64,000 nucleotides of DNA, from positions 31,678 through 95,677 of the forward strand of contig JTDE01000259.1 in NCBI GenBank assembly GCA_014338405.1, given 5' to 3'. Under the pieces are notes generated by a model. It saw only the letters and a list, made by a program, of their open reading frames with translations, was not told the DNA's origin and ran no database searches. This stretch comes from Paragonimus skrjabini miyazakii. Lineage: Eukaryota; Platyhelminthes; Trematoda; Plagiorchiida; Troglotrematidae. Below, piece by piece: positions 47,851 to 60,300 of the stretch; positions within the stretch are counted from its first letter, which is position 1, and each line of letters begins with the position of its first letter. A program made the position numbers and the translations under genes.

Positions 47851-49604
47851 GACCAATTGTGGGTGCTGTTCAAGTTGTGGTAATCAAAATCTCTGAACAT
47901 CTGTTAATGAATCACATTTCTACAACGGAATCTTAGGTGGCTGAGCAAACCTGCAGATAATCAGAGTTGACCGAATTAGCAGTGACATGTCACATTCATG
48001 TGTTGCATGGTACTGAGCCCGCCTTGTGGTCGACGGGAACAAGTGAGCTGGTCCTGCTGGGTCACAGCCCTGAGTACATACATTATGGATATTTACTGTT
48101 AGTAGTGTCTGTTAGAAAAAGTGGAATATTTCACAGTCGTTATACTCAGGTGCCTCATGCACTTTCGTGCATTAGATGAAATTTTACCAAGGAAACCGCT
48201 GGTTTCAGAGTGAATTAGTAACGGATGTGTTGTTATTTTTACTTAACCGTATGTGGTACTCGGACTAAGATGTTTAGGCAAACGAAAAAGAGAAAGACAA
48301 GAAGGGTTCGTGCGAATGAACAATACTGAGCAAAATTCAACCAGGTGATCGATGTCGAAGAATGAGAGAACGCATGTAAAAGTGCGGTGACTAGACATCG
48401 AGGGCTATAACGTCCGTCATGCCAGGTCCACTCTGGTTTGCGAACGTTGCGTAATCCCGACCATTTGTTTCTGACAACGAGTGTGCGTATGGATGTATAG
48501 TCTGCGTGGGCCGAGCTTTGTGAACCATACTTTCCACGTTTTGTCCGAGAATGGGCTCTCGGCGTGACTCCTAATCTCAGCTGGTAGAGTGCTGGTGACA
48601 TTTAACTACGGTATTTCTGATGGCAGTTTGCTAACAGCATAGCGAGTAATGGTTGTTTGCAAATTAGATAAAAATTGAGCTGACCCTGTTAAGAACATAA
48701 AATCCACCGTAGAAAATCGTAACACACTTGCTGATCTTTACAGGTCACAAATGAGCCCTCATCACAAATTAACACGTTCCAGTCGTTTTATAACATTGAA
48801 ATCTCTGCTTTTATCTAATGGTAATGGCGTTTAAACTATTTTTGAGGTCATTTTAAACAAACACTATCAATCTAACAAGAGCTCACTAGTTTTACCTCTT
48901 GGGCTGATTGGCCAGACTGCTGAGACGCAGCACGAAACGTTACTATGTCCCAATGAGATTTGGATGCACATGTAAATGTGCCTTAATGTCGACATACTCA
49001 CAGATAGAACTTCCCAAGCAAACACCTTCTGTAGAATGAATTGTGGTTTTTAACAAAGGTCGACAGCAGAATGCTTATTTATTTCTTAGTCATTAGCTAA
49101 AACATTGACAAGTTGACCACAAAGCGTGGATTACTAGCTAACAGCGACAAACAAATTATCATATATGTCTGCAGTAATGTGATGGTGGACTGTCCCAATT
49201 TCTTCACATCATGATGCAGTGACCTTTGGCAAAACAACTTCGACCATCTGCCGACACTTATTTTGTGTTCTTCCGTTATCTTGTTATTATTAAAACTAGT
49301 CACGTTCGGTGTAAATGAATGTGCCTGTCGTTGATAGTTTGGATAATTAGGTAACCAAACTACATTTAAAAATACTGTAACCTGAATTCGGAACATTTGT
49401 ATGATAGGAAATATCCTAAAAAATTGGTTTTGATACTTTAAAATCGATTCTAATGTAGGCATTAAAACCCAAGCAATGTTTAGTTGCAATAGAAGTATCC
49501 AAAAGATAAAACATACCATAACAAAAATACAAGTCTAATGTATGTGATTTGTAAATCAAGCGAGTGTTTCACTTTTGGTAACAATAGCATCAAACATAAT
49601 AATC
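47851..49604. other. No firm gene; tRNA-like half at 48562-48606
   Basis: TCTCAGCTGGTAGAGTGCTGG (about 48575-48595) is a close match to a tRNA D-arm/A box, but no T-arm follows, so it is a truncated tRNA-related repeat. The minus-strand 120-codon frame across it is not supported. Confidence 0.4.
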
Positions 49605-49680
49605 TAGCATTTTTTCGGAAAGAAACATTAGGCTCAAGTTTTGCTGCCGTTAGAACTCACTCTAACACTGTTAGGGAAGA
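49605..49680 (-). mobile_element. SINE family 1 fragment
   Basis: Retains TTCGGAAAGAAACATTAGGC and GCCGTTAGAACTCA in the family order on the minus strand; the core is lost. Confidence 0.35.
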
Positions 49681-52238
49681 GGCCGTTTAAAAGACTATCC
49701 TCATGCGATCAGACTCAAATGGTGTCCAGTTTAAATCAGTAAAATTCCGGACTACTTATTGTCTATTAATTAGCCAAAGGTTTTAAACGTGTATTTGTTG
49801 CTTACCCTGTAGGCTCACAATTAAGACAATCGAGTTAACCTGTGTTTTCTATGGTCTATGAACAAACATTGTTGATCACTCTGGTTGATTGTAATACTTA
49901 GACTTCAATGGATAGACATGAAGAAAACGGTTACAATGAGGGCAGTAGATGGGGACATAATTATTTCCATGTGGATTCTACTGAGCAGTCAAAATGTACA
50001 ATATTACTTTTAAATCACTCAAGTTTTGACCAGTTAATGCGACTGACACCACAAAAAATGAGTTCTCATCGAACGGAATTGTTTTCGTTAAATTCCTATC
50101 AGTAGCCGGTATAATCATATGAACTTAAGTAGTTGATAAGAAGTTGCTGACAAAAAATAAGTGTAATATACACTAACTAGAGTTAAATGACAAGAACAAC
50201 ACATTTGTGGTTGGTAACACGAGTCAGATATGCCCAAGATAGTCGGTATTAGCTGGGGGTGATCAGTCAGACAGAAATAGAAAGTTTTTCTGTGCTTGAC
50301 CACTATGGTCTCAGGTTTGGAACAAATTCTTCTTGGATATATAAGTCGTAGTACCGTACTCAGTTTACTGCAACCTCCTCTACAGATAGGGTGTTTCGCA
50401 CCGTCTACGGGGAAGCTACCACCTAAATTGTAAAACTCACATTGTCGATAGTGTGAGAGAAATGCTTTACATGTGGACGTGACGAGATTGTCTACTATTC
50501 GAAGTAAACAGTATCAGTTCTGTTAGACATATTTGAACTCCATCAAATAACCTGTATGAAAAGTTTGGATTGCATTATCAAAAAGAGGAAAACTGTAACC
50601 CGTTTAGCGCAGTAACTATAATAACGAAATATGACATGAAAATAATACAAATTCTTAATTTCCAACTGCTGACACGTTAGCAAGGATGAGCAAATTGACA
50701 TAAGCATTTGGATACAGGTAGCAAGCTCATGATGATGTAACGCAAATGCTTCAGGACAACCAAAATGTGCTCATTACTTGTCCGTTATGGCACACAGAAG
50801 GCATTTAGAACTTAAATAACATGTATTGTTTCAGTTTGTTGACAAATTTTTCCCTTTATATATTTCCAAAGCTTTCATGCCACTTGGTAGATTCAGAGTG
50901 CCCCGGATTTACGACCACATGTGTAATCAGTGTCAGAGGTTTCGAGTTAGAGGAATATGACTGTTATGAGTGTGCTAAAGGACCAGTTTACAATGAGTTC
51001 CGGTCTCCTATCAACCTGTTCAAACTCTGACTGGTTCAAGTGCATCATTTCCTGCTTTACACCGGTTTTAATTTCTGCGCGCCTATATGCCGCGATTTAT
51101 TCACCTCAGCTGACCAGAACATTTAACGTGTTTTTAAAGAGGGTAGATTTCATGTTGTCATGATTAATTTCTCTAATACCATTCAGGTGCCTCATTGTTT
51201 CCCTGACTCTGCTCTCTCATCTTCTCGGAATGTTAGCTTAGTTTAATCTATACACACTTCTTGTTACAGATTACGAAATTGTGGAAAGTTGATTTTGAAA
51301 CTCAGTTTAACAATGCGTATATTCGGGACTATCTCGGATAACAAGACATTGCCTCGCTTAATTACTAACGATACATAATTCGCTGATTTTTAAATTCACG
51401 CACGATTTATCTGAGAAAACCATGAAGCTATCCAGTCGTAGGTTTTGTAAAAAATACAGCACACTATCACTACAACTTATGAGTCAAGTCACATTTTACT
51501 AGATAAAACGAACACATACTTACTGTATTTGATTTAATGTCAAGTGATTTTTGCTTTATCGGATTATTCTTGTGAAGACCAGTCTTTCTTATATAGAAGT
51601 TTTCAGTATAACCTCAGAAAAAACCATCCTCGCAAGCCCAATAATGTTTTTCAGCCAATAGCCTACAGCGAACCATAGAATAACTGTATAATAACTAAAT
51701 TTCCTGCTGCTATCCAATCAGAAAGCTTAGTAAGACATGCGTGGGAACTGTACTTATGTTGCATAAAATTGTCTTCTGAAATATTATATACAGGAGGGTA
51801 AAACACATGTAACTAAGTGGGACAGATCACCATTTCTCAAAAAATAAGTGTTGATTTAAATCAATTGAAACTTGTGTATGTTACTAGACCTTAAGAGTTC
51901 ACTGTTTAGACCGCATAACACACGAATTTGACAATGTGTGTTGAAATGACTTCAAAGTTTAAACTATGGCACAGGTTGCTATGATACAATGACACAGTTG
52001 CTTGAGTCCGACAAAAAACAGATTCAAAGAAGGTTTGTCGTTTTGTTAGTTAGAGTATAAGTAAAAAGGCATTGTGGCTATTTTCAGTGTGTTTTAAGGA
52101 TCCAGTTTATGAAGACAGAAGTAGTTGGGAGTGAACTCAGAACTATTTCATTGTTTGTGGGTTAGTTATTTGTTTTTCTTCTTCGGTGTTCAAGTTCTTT
52201 TAATCATCCAGTTTGTCTTATGGATTAACCTGCTACAG
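49681..52238. other. No gene seen
   Basis: AT-rich; frames under 70 codons and no recognised domain. Confidence 0.45.
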
Positions 52239-52358
52239 TGACCGAAACTAAAAGACGTTCGCGCATAGCGCTCACCACAATTGCTACTAGGTGCAACACT
52301 TCTAGTTTCATTTACAAATCGAGTGTCCAGTGCAAACTCGAGAGCAGAAAGTCAGCAG
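52239..52358 (+). CDS. Candidate internal exon, unknown protein
   Basis: Bounded by CTGCTACAG (acceptor) and TCAGCAG|GTGTGT (moderate donor). Frame encodes a basic segment with KRRSRIALTTIATRCNTSS and SSVQCKLESRKS. It starts with two bases of a split codon and ends with one, the same phase as the candidate exon at 58341-58487, so the two could be spliced together and then to the exon at 63732. No domain is recognised and the frame runs on past the donor, so support is weak. Confidence 0.25.
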
Positions 52359-54029
52359 GTGTGTATCTAAAGGATTTTTTGATCTGCCAGGAAAGAATAA
52401 TGGAGTTTTGCTTTCAAAAGAACAAAAGAGACAATGCCAACCTAGAACGGTTTGTAGCAACACCCTAAAATTACCACACACAATGTACTGAATGTGTACA
52501 AATTATTTGTTCATAAACTCAGATGAATGAAAGGCCAGAGTGTAATTTTTGTTAAATTTGTCATTCAATTTCAAACTTCTTGAAGTATTTTTTGGTCACT
52601 TGAAATGGTTGCTTTTATTATGTAAGCAAACTGTTGGTTGTTTTTGAAAAATAACCGAAGTGTCCGTGAACAGCACATACGATGCAACTTTGGCTGATGA
52701 CTTTATGATTAAACTGGTGCAACTTTGCCTTACAATCTATTGTAAGCTGATGCTATGGAAGTGATATTTATATATCGTGCATGGAACGAGACGAAATAAA
52801 GAATAAACTGGAGAACAACCCAAGTGTTCTTTTCCGTTCGCCCAAGTTTTCAGTAACTTTTCGGTAAGAGTAGTGATGAAATGGTTTATGTTCCTTGTGT
52901 GATGTGATGACTAACCGAATACAGTGTATCACAAACTAACCTAGACTAGACAGTACGTGGGCGTTATATCATTCAGTCTTATTTTCCGTCAAAGAATACC
53001 ATCGAGGATTAGTTTTTTTTACAAGAAACCAGTAATATATTCTGATGAAAGTCAGGGTGAGTGCACTGCTGCAAAAAGCTCTTCACGTTCACAATGTTCC
53101 TGATGTTTTGTTGCACAAAGGGTCACGTGGCCGTTGCCAATTACCTACTATTTGTGTATCCAACCTTTCTTTTGTAGAAAACTTAAGCTGAAATGCGTTT
53201 TCACATTTGAATACTCAAACACAGTACACTGAGAACTTAGTGTTAACTGGCAGATTGTTTGTGAGAAAGCCGTACTTTTTAATTCCAACCAAAGAACACG
53301 AGATCTTGACCTCTCAGTCAATTCGCAGTTTCATATTCCAAATCACCTGTTTAGCATTGTTTTGATCACTGATGAAAATGTGTACATACCTTGTAACATT
53401 CCAAATGCTGAGAAGTAGCTGGTAAATTCGATTGTCCCGCTTTGAAAAAATCGCAGTTGATAAAATTTTTCGCATTCTCGTAAACTTTTCAGGGCCTTTC
53501 AAAGCCCACATCATAAAAAACCTTGCCTACCGATCAGCATTCATGCTGCTCCCTCACACTGTCACTCTAAACTCATATCAATGGTCCCAACCAGATGACA
53601 CTTTGCACAACAGTACTTTCACAGACATCAAAAATCGTTCTGTAATGGACACTTCAGGGTCCATAATCTCGTTGACGTACATCATGCGGTTTTTCTGACA
53701 AAATAGATCGAGTGGAGCTGGGCTATTTTGCTTTTGTTTTCAGTGCACATTGATAAACCGGATCGATTTTGGCGGGGTTTTTAATTTTTTCCATTTTTCC
53801 ATTGGGATCAGCGTTGAGACAGTAACTCAACTGAACAACCGGTGTATCGTCAATTAGATGACATTATATGTAGGGACACCTTGTCTGATCACTTATCTTA
53901 CCAATTCGCAATATGCTAGTTTCCAGTGGCTGCTTGCGGGGTCCGTGGAATATAACAATATACCTGATCACTGAAATTACAAAACGTTTCAAAATATCCT
54001 CTGAATGTGCAACCGCCAATTATCTCAAG
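52359..54029. other. No gene seen
   Basis: AT-rich; paired frames on both strands at 53314-53698 have no recognised domain. Confidence 0.4.
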
Positions 54030-54160
54030 AAATGCTACCTCCAGCTCTTCTTAAAATAAGTTTCTTCCTGTTGAGACTCATCAACATCTTTGCCATAACC
54101 GACACCCAAACTCTAACTTAAGTTTATGTGAGGCAACCGCACTGATCGTTGTACAGAAGA
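54030..54160 (-). mobile_element. SINE family 1 fragment
   Basis: Minus strand: GGTTATGGCAAAGATG, TTGATGA, a shortened stem II and GAAACTT. Stem I is lost. Confidence 0.4.
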
Positions 54161-54521
54161 CCTCGCTGACATTTTTATTTCAGTTACCTGTGAAAAGTAC
54201 TCAGACTGTTCCATTGTCACTTCAGGAGGCACTGTCAGTGTCTTGGTACTTCCAGTCAAGGACCCGAAAATAACGACTTCTCATCATGTAGGGAGATGTT
54301 TTGGATGCCGATAATTGGGCCAATTTTCAAATCCGGATCGTGATAGGGGCATGCACCATTGACGATCCTTACCGAACTCGATTCTAATGCTTCTTTTCAA
54401 AAGCGTACGGTTGGGTAGAAATGCGAAGTTAACGGTCAAATTCAAATTGTCTCAGAAGTGTCAGGCAAAGCCGATAATTGTTTAATAGATATTTTGGGCT
54501 TTAGATTTTTTCAGTATCCAC

Positions 54522-54760
54522 AGGTGATTGCAGTGTTTGCATTCAGATACGTCTTTCAGCTAGTCCATTTCGAAATGAAGTCCTGTGTTTGAATTTCGTG
54601 ATTATTAGAGCTCATCAGTAGTAAACGGCCTCCTCCGGACCAGAATTTGCACTGCAGCCTTCATTTGTGTAAGACTAACGTATTGATCACAATGCCAATA
54701 ATCTCAAAATAGGAATGACCAAATGATCATATACAAACGCTCAATCCCCTAAGTCGTTCT
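54522..54760 (-). mobile_element. SINE family 1 copy with intact CTGATGA and GAAA
   Basis: Full-length minus-strand copy: leader GATTGAGCGTTTG, head (A-box-like GGCATTGTGATCAA near 54697, B-like region near 54650), hammerhead cores CTGATGA (54618-54612) and GAAA (54597-54594) both exact, then a tail ending CACTGCAATCACC. Stem II is GCTC/TCAC and stem III is disrupted, so the fold is probably inactive here. Confidence 0.7.
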
Positions 54761-54859
54761 TGAGGGCGGGAACGATTATTCTGCATGAGTGATTGATTAG
54801 ATTAGCATGACTCAATAAGTAACTCCGAGCCGTTCACATAAAGGGTAAACGGGAGGCAT

Positions 54860-54875
54860 ACACACACACACACAC
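54860..54875. repeat. (AC)8 microsatellite
   Basis: Sixteen-base AC alternation. Confidence 0.9.
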
Positions 54876-55061
54876 GTACTCATTGACTTTAAGTACGTGG
54901 CTGGCGATAGTTAGCTTAGCATACTTAGCAAGATGGTGACAGCTGCAAGGGAACTGTTTAAGAGGGTTGCAGAATTGGCTTAGTTTCTCACAACCGACTA
55001 GATCGTTAAAGCTTCCTGTTGAAAACCAAGATTCCAGATGCCTTGTCAGCTATTGATTTCA

Positions 55062-55183
55062 GTTGACTAGGCGCAACTCCAAAACTTTGTACATTAGTGG
55101 AAAAAAGAAGGATAAAACTGTGGGCCGAGAAGCATACGTCACGGTGGTTAAGCGATGTAGTGCCACATCGACCGGTGAATGAC
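55062..55183 (+). CDS. Candidate exon with two competing frames
   Basis: GATTTCAG (acceptor) is followed by a frame TLYISGKKKDKTVGREAYVT that stays open to 55190 and could end at GACCG|GTGAAT. A second frame (EKRRIKLWAEK...ITRLYEVK) runs through to GTGAAG|GTAAAT at about 55240 but would begin with a stop if the same acceptor is used. Both look protein-like. Neither is recognised. Only one can be real. Confidence 0.25.
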
Positions 55184-55675
55184 GATCATCAAAAACAAGA
55201 AGCAGCGTCCCCCATTACAAGACTTTATGAAGTGAAGGTAAATATGTCAGCATTACATAGTTGTTCACTCTCCTGCTAAATGTACCGTCATAATTTGCTT
55301 CCCTTGTGTACATTTCTTGCAGTACAAACAAATCAGTTAGTTTGTCGTTCAATTTAAGAACTAATGTCTTACTTTCAATCTGGTTACGGTTTTCGACGAA
55401 CGAAACTATGAGCTACTCAAGAGGATTCCATGTAAAAACCCCGTAGTATTGAACAATATGGTGAACTTACCAGGTGAGTTAACACGGTAACCAGTTGACT
55501 AGATATAGTGAGCGATCGAAATACTCGGGACTGGCGTTTCAACCAACCGCTTTGACAGATGTTCAGCAATTTACTAACCTTCAAGAAGATCGCTTGAGCA
55601 TGGCAAGTCAACGCGTGTGTTACTTGCAAAATAACCCCTTAAAAAGTGCAAATTGTTTTTGGCGAGCAGATGAAA

Positions 55676-55701
55676 AATAAATAAATAAATAAATAAATAA
55701 C
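55676..55701. repeat. (AAAT)n microsatellite
   Basis: About six tetranucleotide units. Confidence 0.9.
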
Positions 55702-57326
55702 GACATCCCGTAGTAAGCCATGTGAAGAAACCATAGACCGCTTTGTTCGTAACCACACTTGGGTTAAGTGACCGCTCACAGTACACTTTTTTAGCATTCA
55801 AGCCATAAGAATTTTGTGATTTTCAACGGAATTTGTGAACTTCATTTAATTAACGCATGAAAAAACTACGAACGACTATGAATGTGTCATATGACCACAG
55901 TGACAGGTATTTTTCTAGTGAAAATAGGTAGCTCGTTTTAATCCAAAACCTCAATTCGACGTTTCTTCAAGCTGAATCAAGTAGAGGTAGAATCAAGTTA
56001 TTCAGTCGTTACCTCCACTGTATCGGAATACCGGAACAAATAAATTCCAGAGATATTCGATAAGATCTACGACCGGACTACAGGCTATGTTCTGTAACAT
56101 TCGTAATCCACCAGAAAGCAGCCACATATTAGTCAGCTGGGATTTACTGGAGGGAGCACTGTCATCCCAAAACGACGTTCTCCGGCGTAGTTAGGGGAGG
56201 GGACGATATTAATGAATCTTTCAGTTGGAACGATAAGAACATTACCAAACTCCTTGTAACCTTCTTTTGATAAATTCATGAGAAACAAAACGTTACCAAG
56301 CTTACTACTTTCACGTAGTTACGCACAAAGAATGAAATCTGTGAGAAGTACCATTGCAAACGTTTCTACAAAATATTATTGTCTGGTTACGAATCGTTTA
56401 TATCTTCTTGATTTGTTAGTAAATGGATTAGGTGGAATCTAGCGTTTCAAACGAACTTTGTAGGACTCATAAACAGTCTAATTATTATTTTGCAGGGAAA
56501 TCACTGTAGAAGCGGGAAATGTGTGTGAGCCTAAATGGAGTGACTAATGACACATTCTAGACAGAAATGAATTCCATACGTTACCTCGAGTGGTGTGCAA
56601 AAATCGTTCACACGGATTTTCAGTCAATGAAATTGTAAACTGCCACAGTTTTGCTAACTCGCCAAACAAAAGACCGGTGTTATATCGTGTGAAAAAATCT
56701 TTGAGTTAATTATTCTCAAGTCCACTGAGATTAAAAACCATAATTTTTCGAGTTTGTCCTCAAATTTCAGTCATACGCACATGGTAAGCTCATCGCACAG
56801 GCGCAAAACAACTTGTCTTGAGAAAGACCACATTATTGAATCGATGTCACACAGTATGGTATTTGCATGAAGCGCATTTCAGAAGCCTGACCATCTGTGC
56901 TTCGATCTCGGAAACCTTCACCAGGACAACACAAAGTGACCTTCGGTCGGTTTACCCAAGTGCACCTTCTCCATACAATCTCACAACGGAGAAATCAAGG
57001 CCTTTTCGCTGAAATATTTGCATGTACCAGACGCCTAGATCTAACCTTTATGCCCCACAGACGCCATTCCAACATGTTTAGGGATTGTGACGGGTTACTT
57101 GACTCATCCGAAGCACACAAGCGGACCGAAGAATGTTTTCAGAATGCACCCATTGGCGACTGTTTTAGGTCAAAATCACTTGCTTGTTAATAATCAAAAA
57201 CAAAGGTGGATGGGAAAATACTTGGAATGGTTTACATTTGAACAAGTGAAAATACATCACTGAAAATATTGTGCAAATTCACGAGTGTACACTATTGAAA
57301 ATAAAGCATTATAGGAAAAAAGGAAA
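55702..57326. other. No gene seen
   Basis: Frames of 64 and 97 codons at 56818-57190 overlap each other and have no recognised domain. Confidence 0.4.
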
Positions 57327-57690
57327 ATGTGTTGGCTTTCAAATGAGCGCAGCGTTAAAAACTTGAGCAAAAATGCATCAGTGGATTGGCGATTCCAAAA
57401 AAGCAGGGTGTATAGACGTTACTGTGCCATTATTAATGGTGTGCCATTGAAGAGCAGCTCAAAATTCAACGAAACTATAGAAAGTATACAAATAGGCAAT
57501 AACAGTTTCATATCGATAGACAACTGAATCAACCTCTCAATTACTCATGATGTGTGAGACCCATCGCCGTGGCAAGCACAGCAGTATGCATGCAGATGAA
57601 CGGGTAAATATGGCGTTAAGTAGGATGATTGCCACGGTCGTGCCAGTGAGTTCATTCACAGACGATAATTTTGTTACGTAAGCTTCACAT
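57327..57690 (+). pseudogene. Possible hAT transposase N-terminal remnant
   Basis: Two adjoining plus-strand frames are suggestive. DWRFQKSRVYRRYCAIINGV recalls the start of a BED zinc finger (W..F.KS...RRY.C). About 90 bases on, ADERVNMALSRMIATVVPVS followed by SFTDDNFV recalls the conserved hAT segment between the BED finger and the catalytic core (V..AL..MI....P.S.V....F). No catalytic core follows and no terminal repeats or 8-bp duplication were found. The match is short, so this is tentative. Confidence 0.3.
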
Positions 57691-57970
57691 TGGTCGAATC
57701 TATCGTCATATGGTTGATGCACATCAAAATATCATTGTGGCGTTTTACGAAAAACACTTGGTAATCCTTTAACCTCTCAGTGACTATCAATACGATGTTG
57801 GAAAAATCGGTGGCGTTCAGACATGTAGAAGTCATTTTAGTTTTTGATGTTTTGTGTCTTAGTTTATACTGCATATTCTGCTTAGAAGCACAATGTTTCT
57901 GTCGCTATTTTGAATATTATAGAAGCTTAACCGCTTTTCAAAAGCATCCGTGACAAACGGTGCTTTTCAC

Positions 57971-58062
57971 ACTAACAAAGGAGCAGAGGTCACGTGGGAT
58001 TTGCTGTGGCTAGGTCAATGTGCGCACGGCAAACCCCACATGACCTCTGTTCCTTTGTTAGT
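57971..58062. repeat. Inverted repeat: 38-bp arms, 16-base loop
   Basis: Arms 57971-58008 and 58025-58062 are complementary at 34 of 38 positions; all four differences are transitions, and two become G-U pairs in RNA, so a transcript from the plus strand would pair at 36 of 38. The loop is 58009-58024. The arms begin ACTAACAAAGG. No target-site duplication is evident. It could be a small foldback/MITE element or a hairpin RNA precursor. Confidence 0.9.
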
Positions 58063-58340
58063 GGGATTTTGATTACAACAACACTGTTCAGGAAGGCCAT
58101 CCGAGGTGATTGAAATGTAGAGTATTACAACTTGCTCATAACGTTGTGCTAGCCTCAATCCATTTATCAACAACTGGGTGCGCGTTAATTGCAGAGCTTG
58201 TCAACACAAACTGCCGTATCAATTCTTAGTAAGTCTGAAATGCAGTCTACAAAGTTTTGATCAATTATCTCAATTTTGATGAATGAGGAATGCTAGTCAC
58301 TTCATATTTCATTGCTAGTCTATTACCCAATCTAAACCAG

Positions 58341-58487
58341 TGTCCACAAACGAGGGTTGTGTATGTCATGCATTTCCAGTGATTACAAGTTACATCCCTA
58401 ACCATCGTTCGTCGCAAAAGTTGAATCGCAATTTTTGGCGACCATGTTTGCTAATGTGCATCTTCAGGCCGATCATCAACAAAATTG
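58341..58487 (+). CDS. Candidate internal exon with cysteines
   Basis: Pyrimidine-rich sequence and ACCAG form a good acceptor; AAATTG|GTGAGT is a good donor. The frame encodes STNEGCVCHAFPVITSY and later FWRPCLLMCIFRPIINKI, with four cysteines in 48 residues. Two bases precede the first codon and one follows the last (phase 1 to phase 1), compatible in phase with the LRP-like exon at 63732. No domain is recognised with confidence. Confidence 0.35.
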
Positions 58488-60151
58488 GTGAGTCACTACA
58501 TCGAAGGTTAATTCATATAAATTTGGAACTTTATGATATACGACATGAACTATAAGGTTCAAATCAAAATTTTCATAACTTGTTGTTGTTGATGGAGGTA
58601 TTGTTAGATATTCTCATTGTTTTTATCTACCATTTCTTAAAAATAAATTAACTTTCGTCTGCTTTCTCTCAAATTTTGTATTAGGTAGGGTATAAAAATT
58701 GACTAATGAAGCGGTTCACTATAATCCTTCATTATTGAACAGCGTTGTTAGTGGAATTCGGTGCATATTGCTTGAGAAAACCTGTCGGGGCAGTCAGTCC
58801 AACGGATTATTTAGTGAAGTCCAAGATATATGGTGAGTTGAGTGGATAGATAAATCCACATGCGAAATTTTTAAGCTTCCGCCTGAGTTCACGGCCCAGC
58901 TTGTACGGCACATTTTGCCTCTGCGCATGTCGTTGCTGACGATAATTTGCATCCAACAGAAGTCCAATTTTTATATTTGAGTCTCATTCAAAGTATCATA
59001 TCTACTAGTCTATCTGCTAAGAATATATCCTCTGTAATTACCAAGAGAACTACAAGTGTCACAATACATTAAAGTGACCACGTGATACATTTAGACTCTA
59101 CTCTCAGTTGATTATACCCTTCTAATTTAAATAAAATGTTTTGTCAGTATTTTCAAGAGTATCACCAGTTGTAAATATCGGAGATGATCCGGCTTGCGTG
59201 ATTGTCAATTGAGCACGTTAAACTTCATACAAATGTACTCATTGGATCACCACATCTAAATGCTTGGTCAAACTTTTTTGTCAGCAGTGTCCAGCTTGTC
59301 CCAGAAAGGTCATTGTTTACACACTGTATATAGGAATAACTTCACAGCGTTTTCATGTTGGCCCATTGTTAAGTTTCCCATTTAATAACTAGTGACCATC
59401 CGTACCCCTGAAAATTTCTAAGAAAGTCTATTTCGATAAGCAATTATGACGGTTGAAGTGTAAGTTCTCCTTCAGGTGGGGATGCTCTAATTAGAGTATA
59501 CTTCAAATCTACTGCCTCTCCCTATGAAACCAACTGGTTAAACGTTTCCTGTGAATATAAAAGCAACGAACAATTTTGGACATAGCTCAGTTTGGAACAG
59601 ATAAAAGTTTAAAGCTGTCAAGAGTAACCATAATTTTTTCTACTATACTTGAATTGTGTAAGAAACAATCCGTTCTGGCTACTAAATGGATAGATGAGAC
59701 GATTGGAAAATTGACGGATAGGATTTTACAAATGTTATCAACTTTTATGCCTAGTGTGACAAAACACTATTGAGTTTATAGTTTTAGGTGCGTAGTATGC
59801 TCTTTAGGTCTGCAAGTTCTCTGCCTGCTTCTGAAAGCAAAGTAGACAGTGCCCAGTTATTAATTCTGACGGCTTTTTGTGATTTCTTTTATCAGGGCCT
59901 TTGGAAAATGCACAGTGAAGGTCAGCCATTAACGGTAAAGTAGTCTTTCTCCTTGTTGATGATAGGCGGTATCGGGATAACTGATTCGAGTGGAATACAG
60001 ACAGACTTTATCGTATACTCAGTCGGTCAAAGAAAACCCAACATATCATTGACGTTCCGCGTTTGTCACGCAGATCTTTCAAACAAAGTCACTTTCGATT
60101 ACTGGTGAGTAATCGGGAATTTGGTTGATTTCAAGTTGAACATCACTCATA
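58488..60151. other. No firm gene
   Basis: A 65-codon frame ending at 59773 (ILELCKKQSVLATKWIDETI) is protein-like but has no convincing acceptor. Confidence 0.3.
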
Positions 60152-60300
60152 TTTGATTGCAGTGTTTGCATTGAAATAGACGTTCCAACTAACCATTTTT
60201 GGAGAAGTGCTAGATTCGAATTTTGCTCTCATTAAAGCTCGTTAGTAGTGCATACCATTGTCACAGTCATCCTTCTTGCCTAGAGTCACTTAAATAGATT
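60152..60300 (-). mobile_element. SINE family 1 copy with covarying stem III
   Basis: Minus strand: TATGCACTA, core CTAACGA, stem II GCTT/GAGC, AAAA, then AT-TCGA-AT in the stem III position where other copies have AC-TCGA-GT, and a TGCAAACACTGCAATCAAA tail. Confidence 0.55.

Noticed and set aside
48562..48606. tRNA gene suggested by the D-arm-like sequence
   Set aside because: No T arm or acceptor partner within 100 bases; only a tRNA-related fragment.
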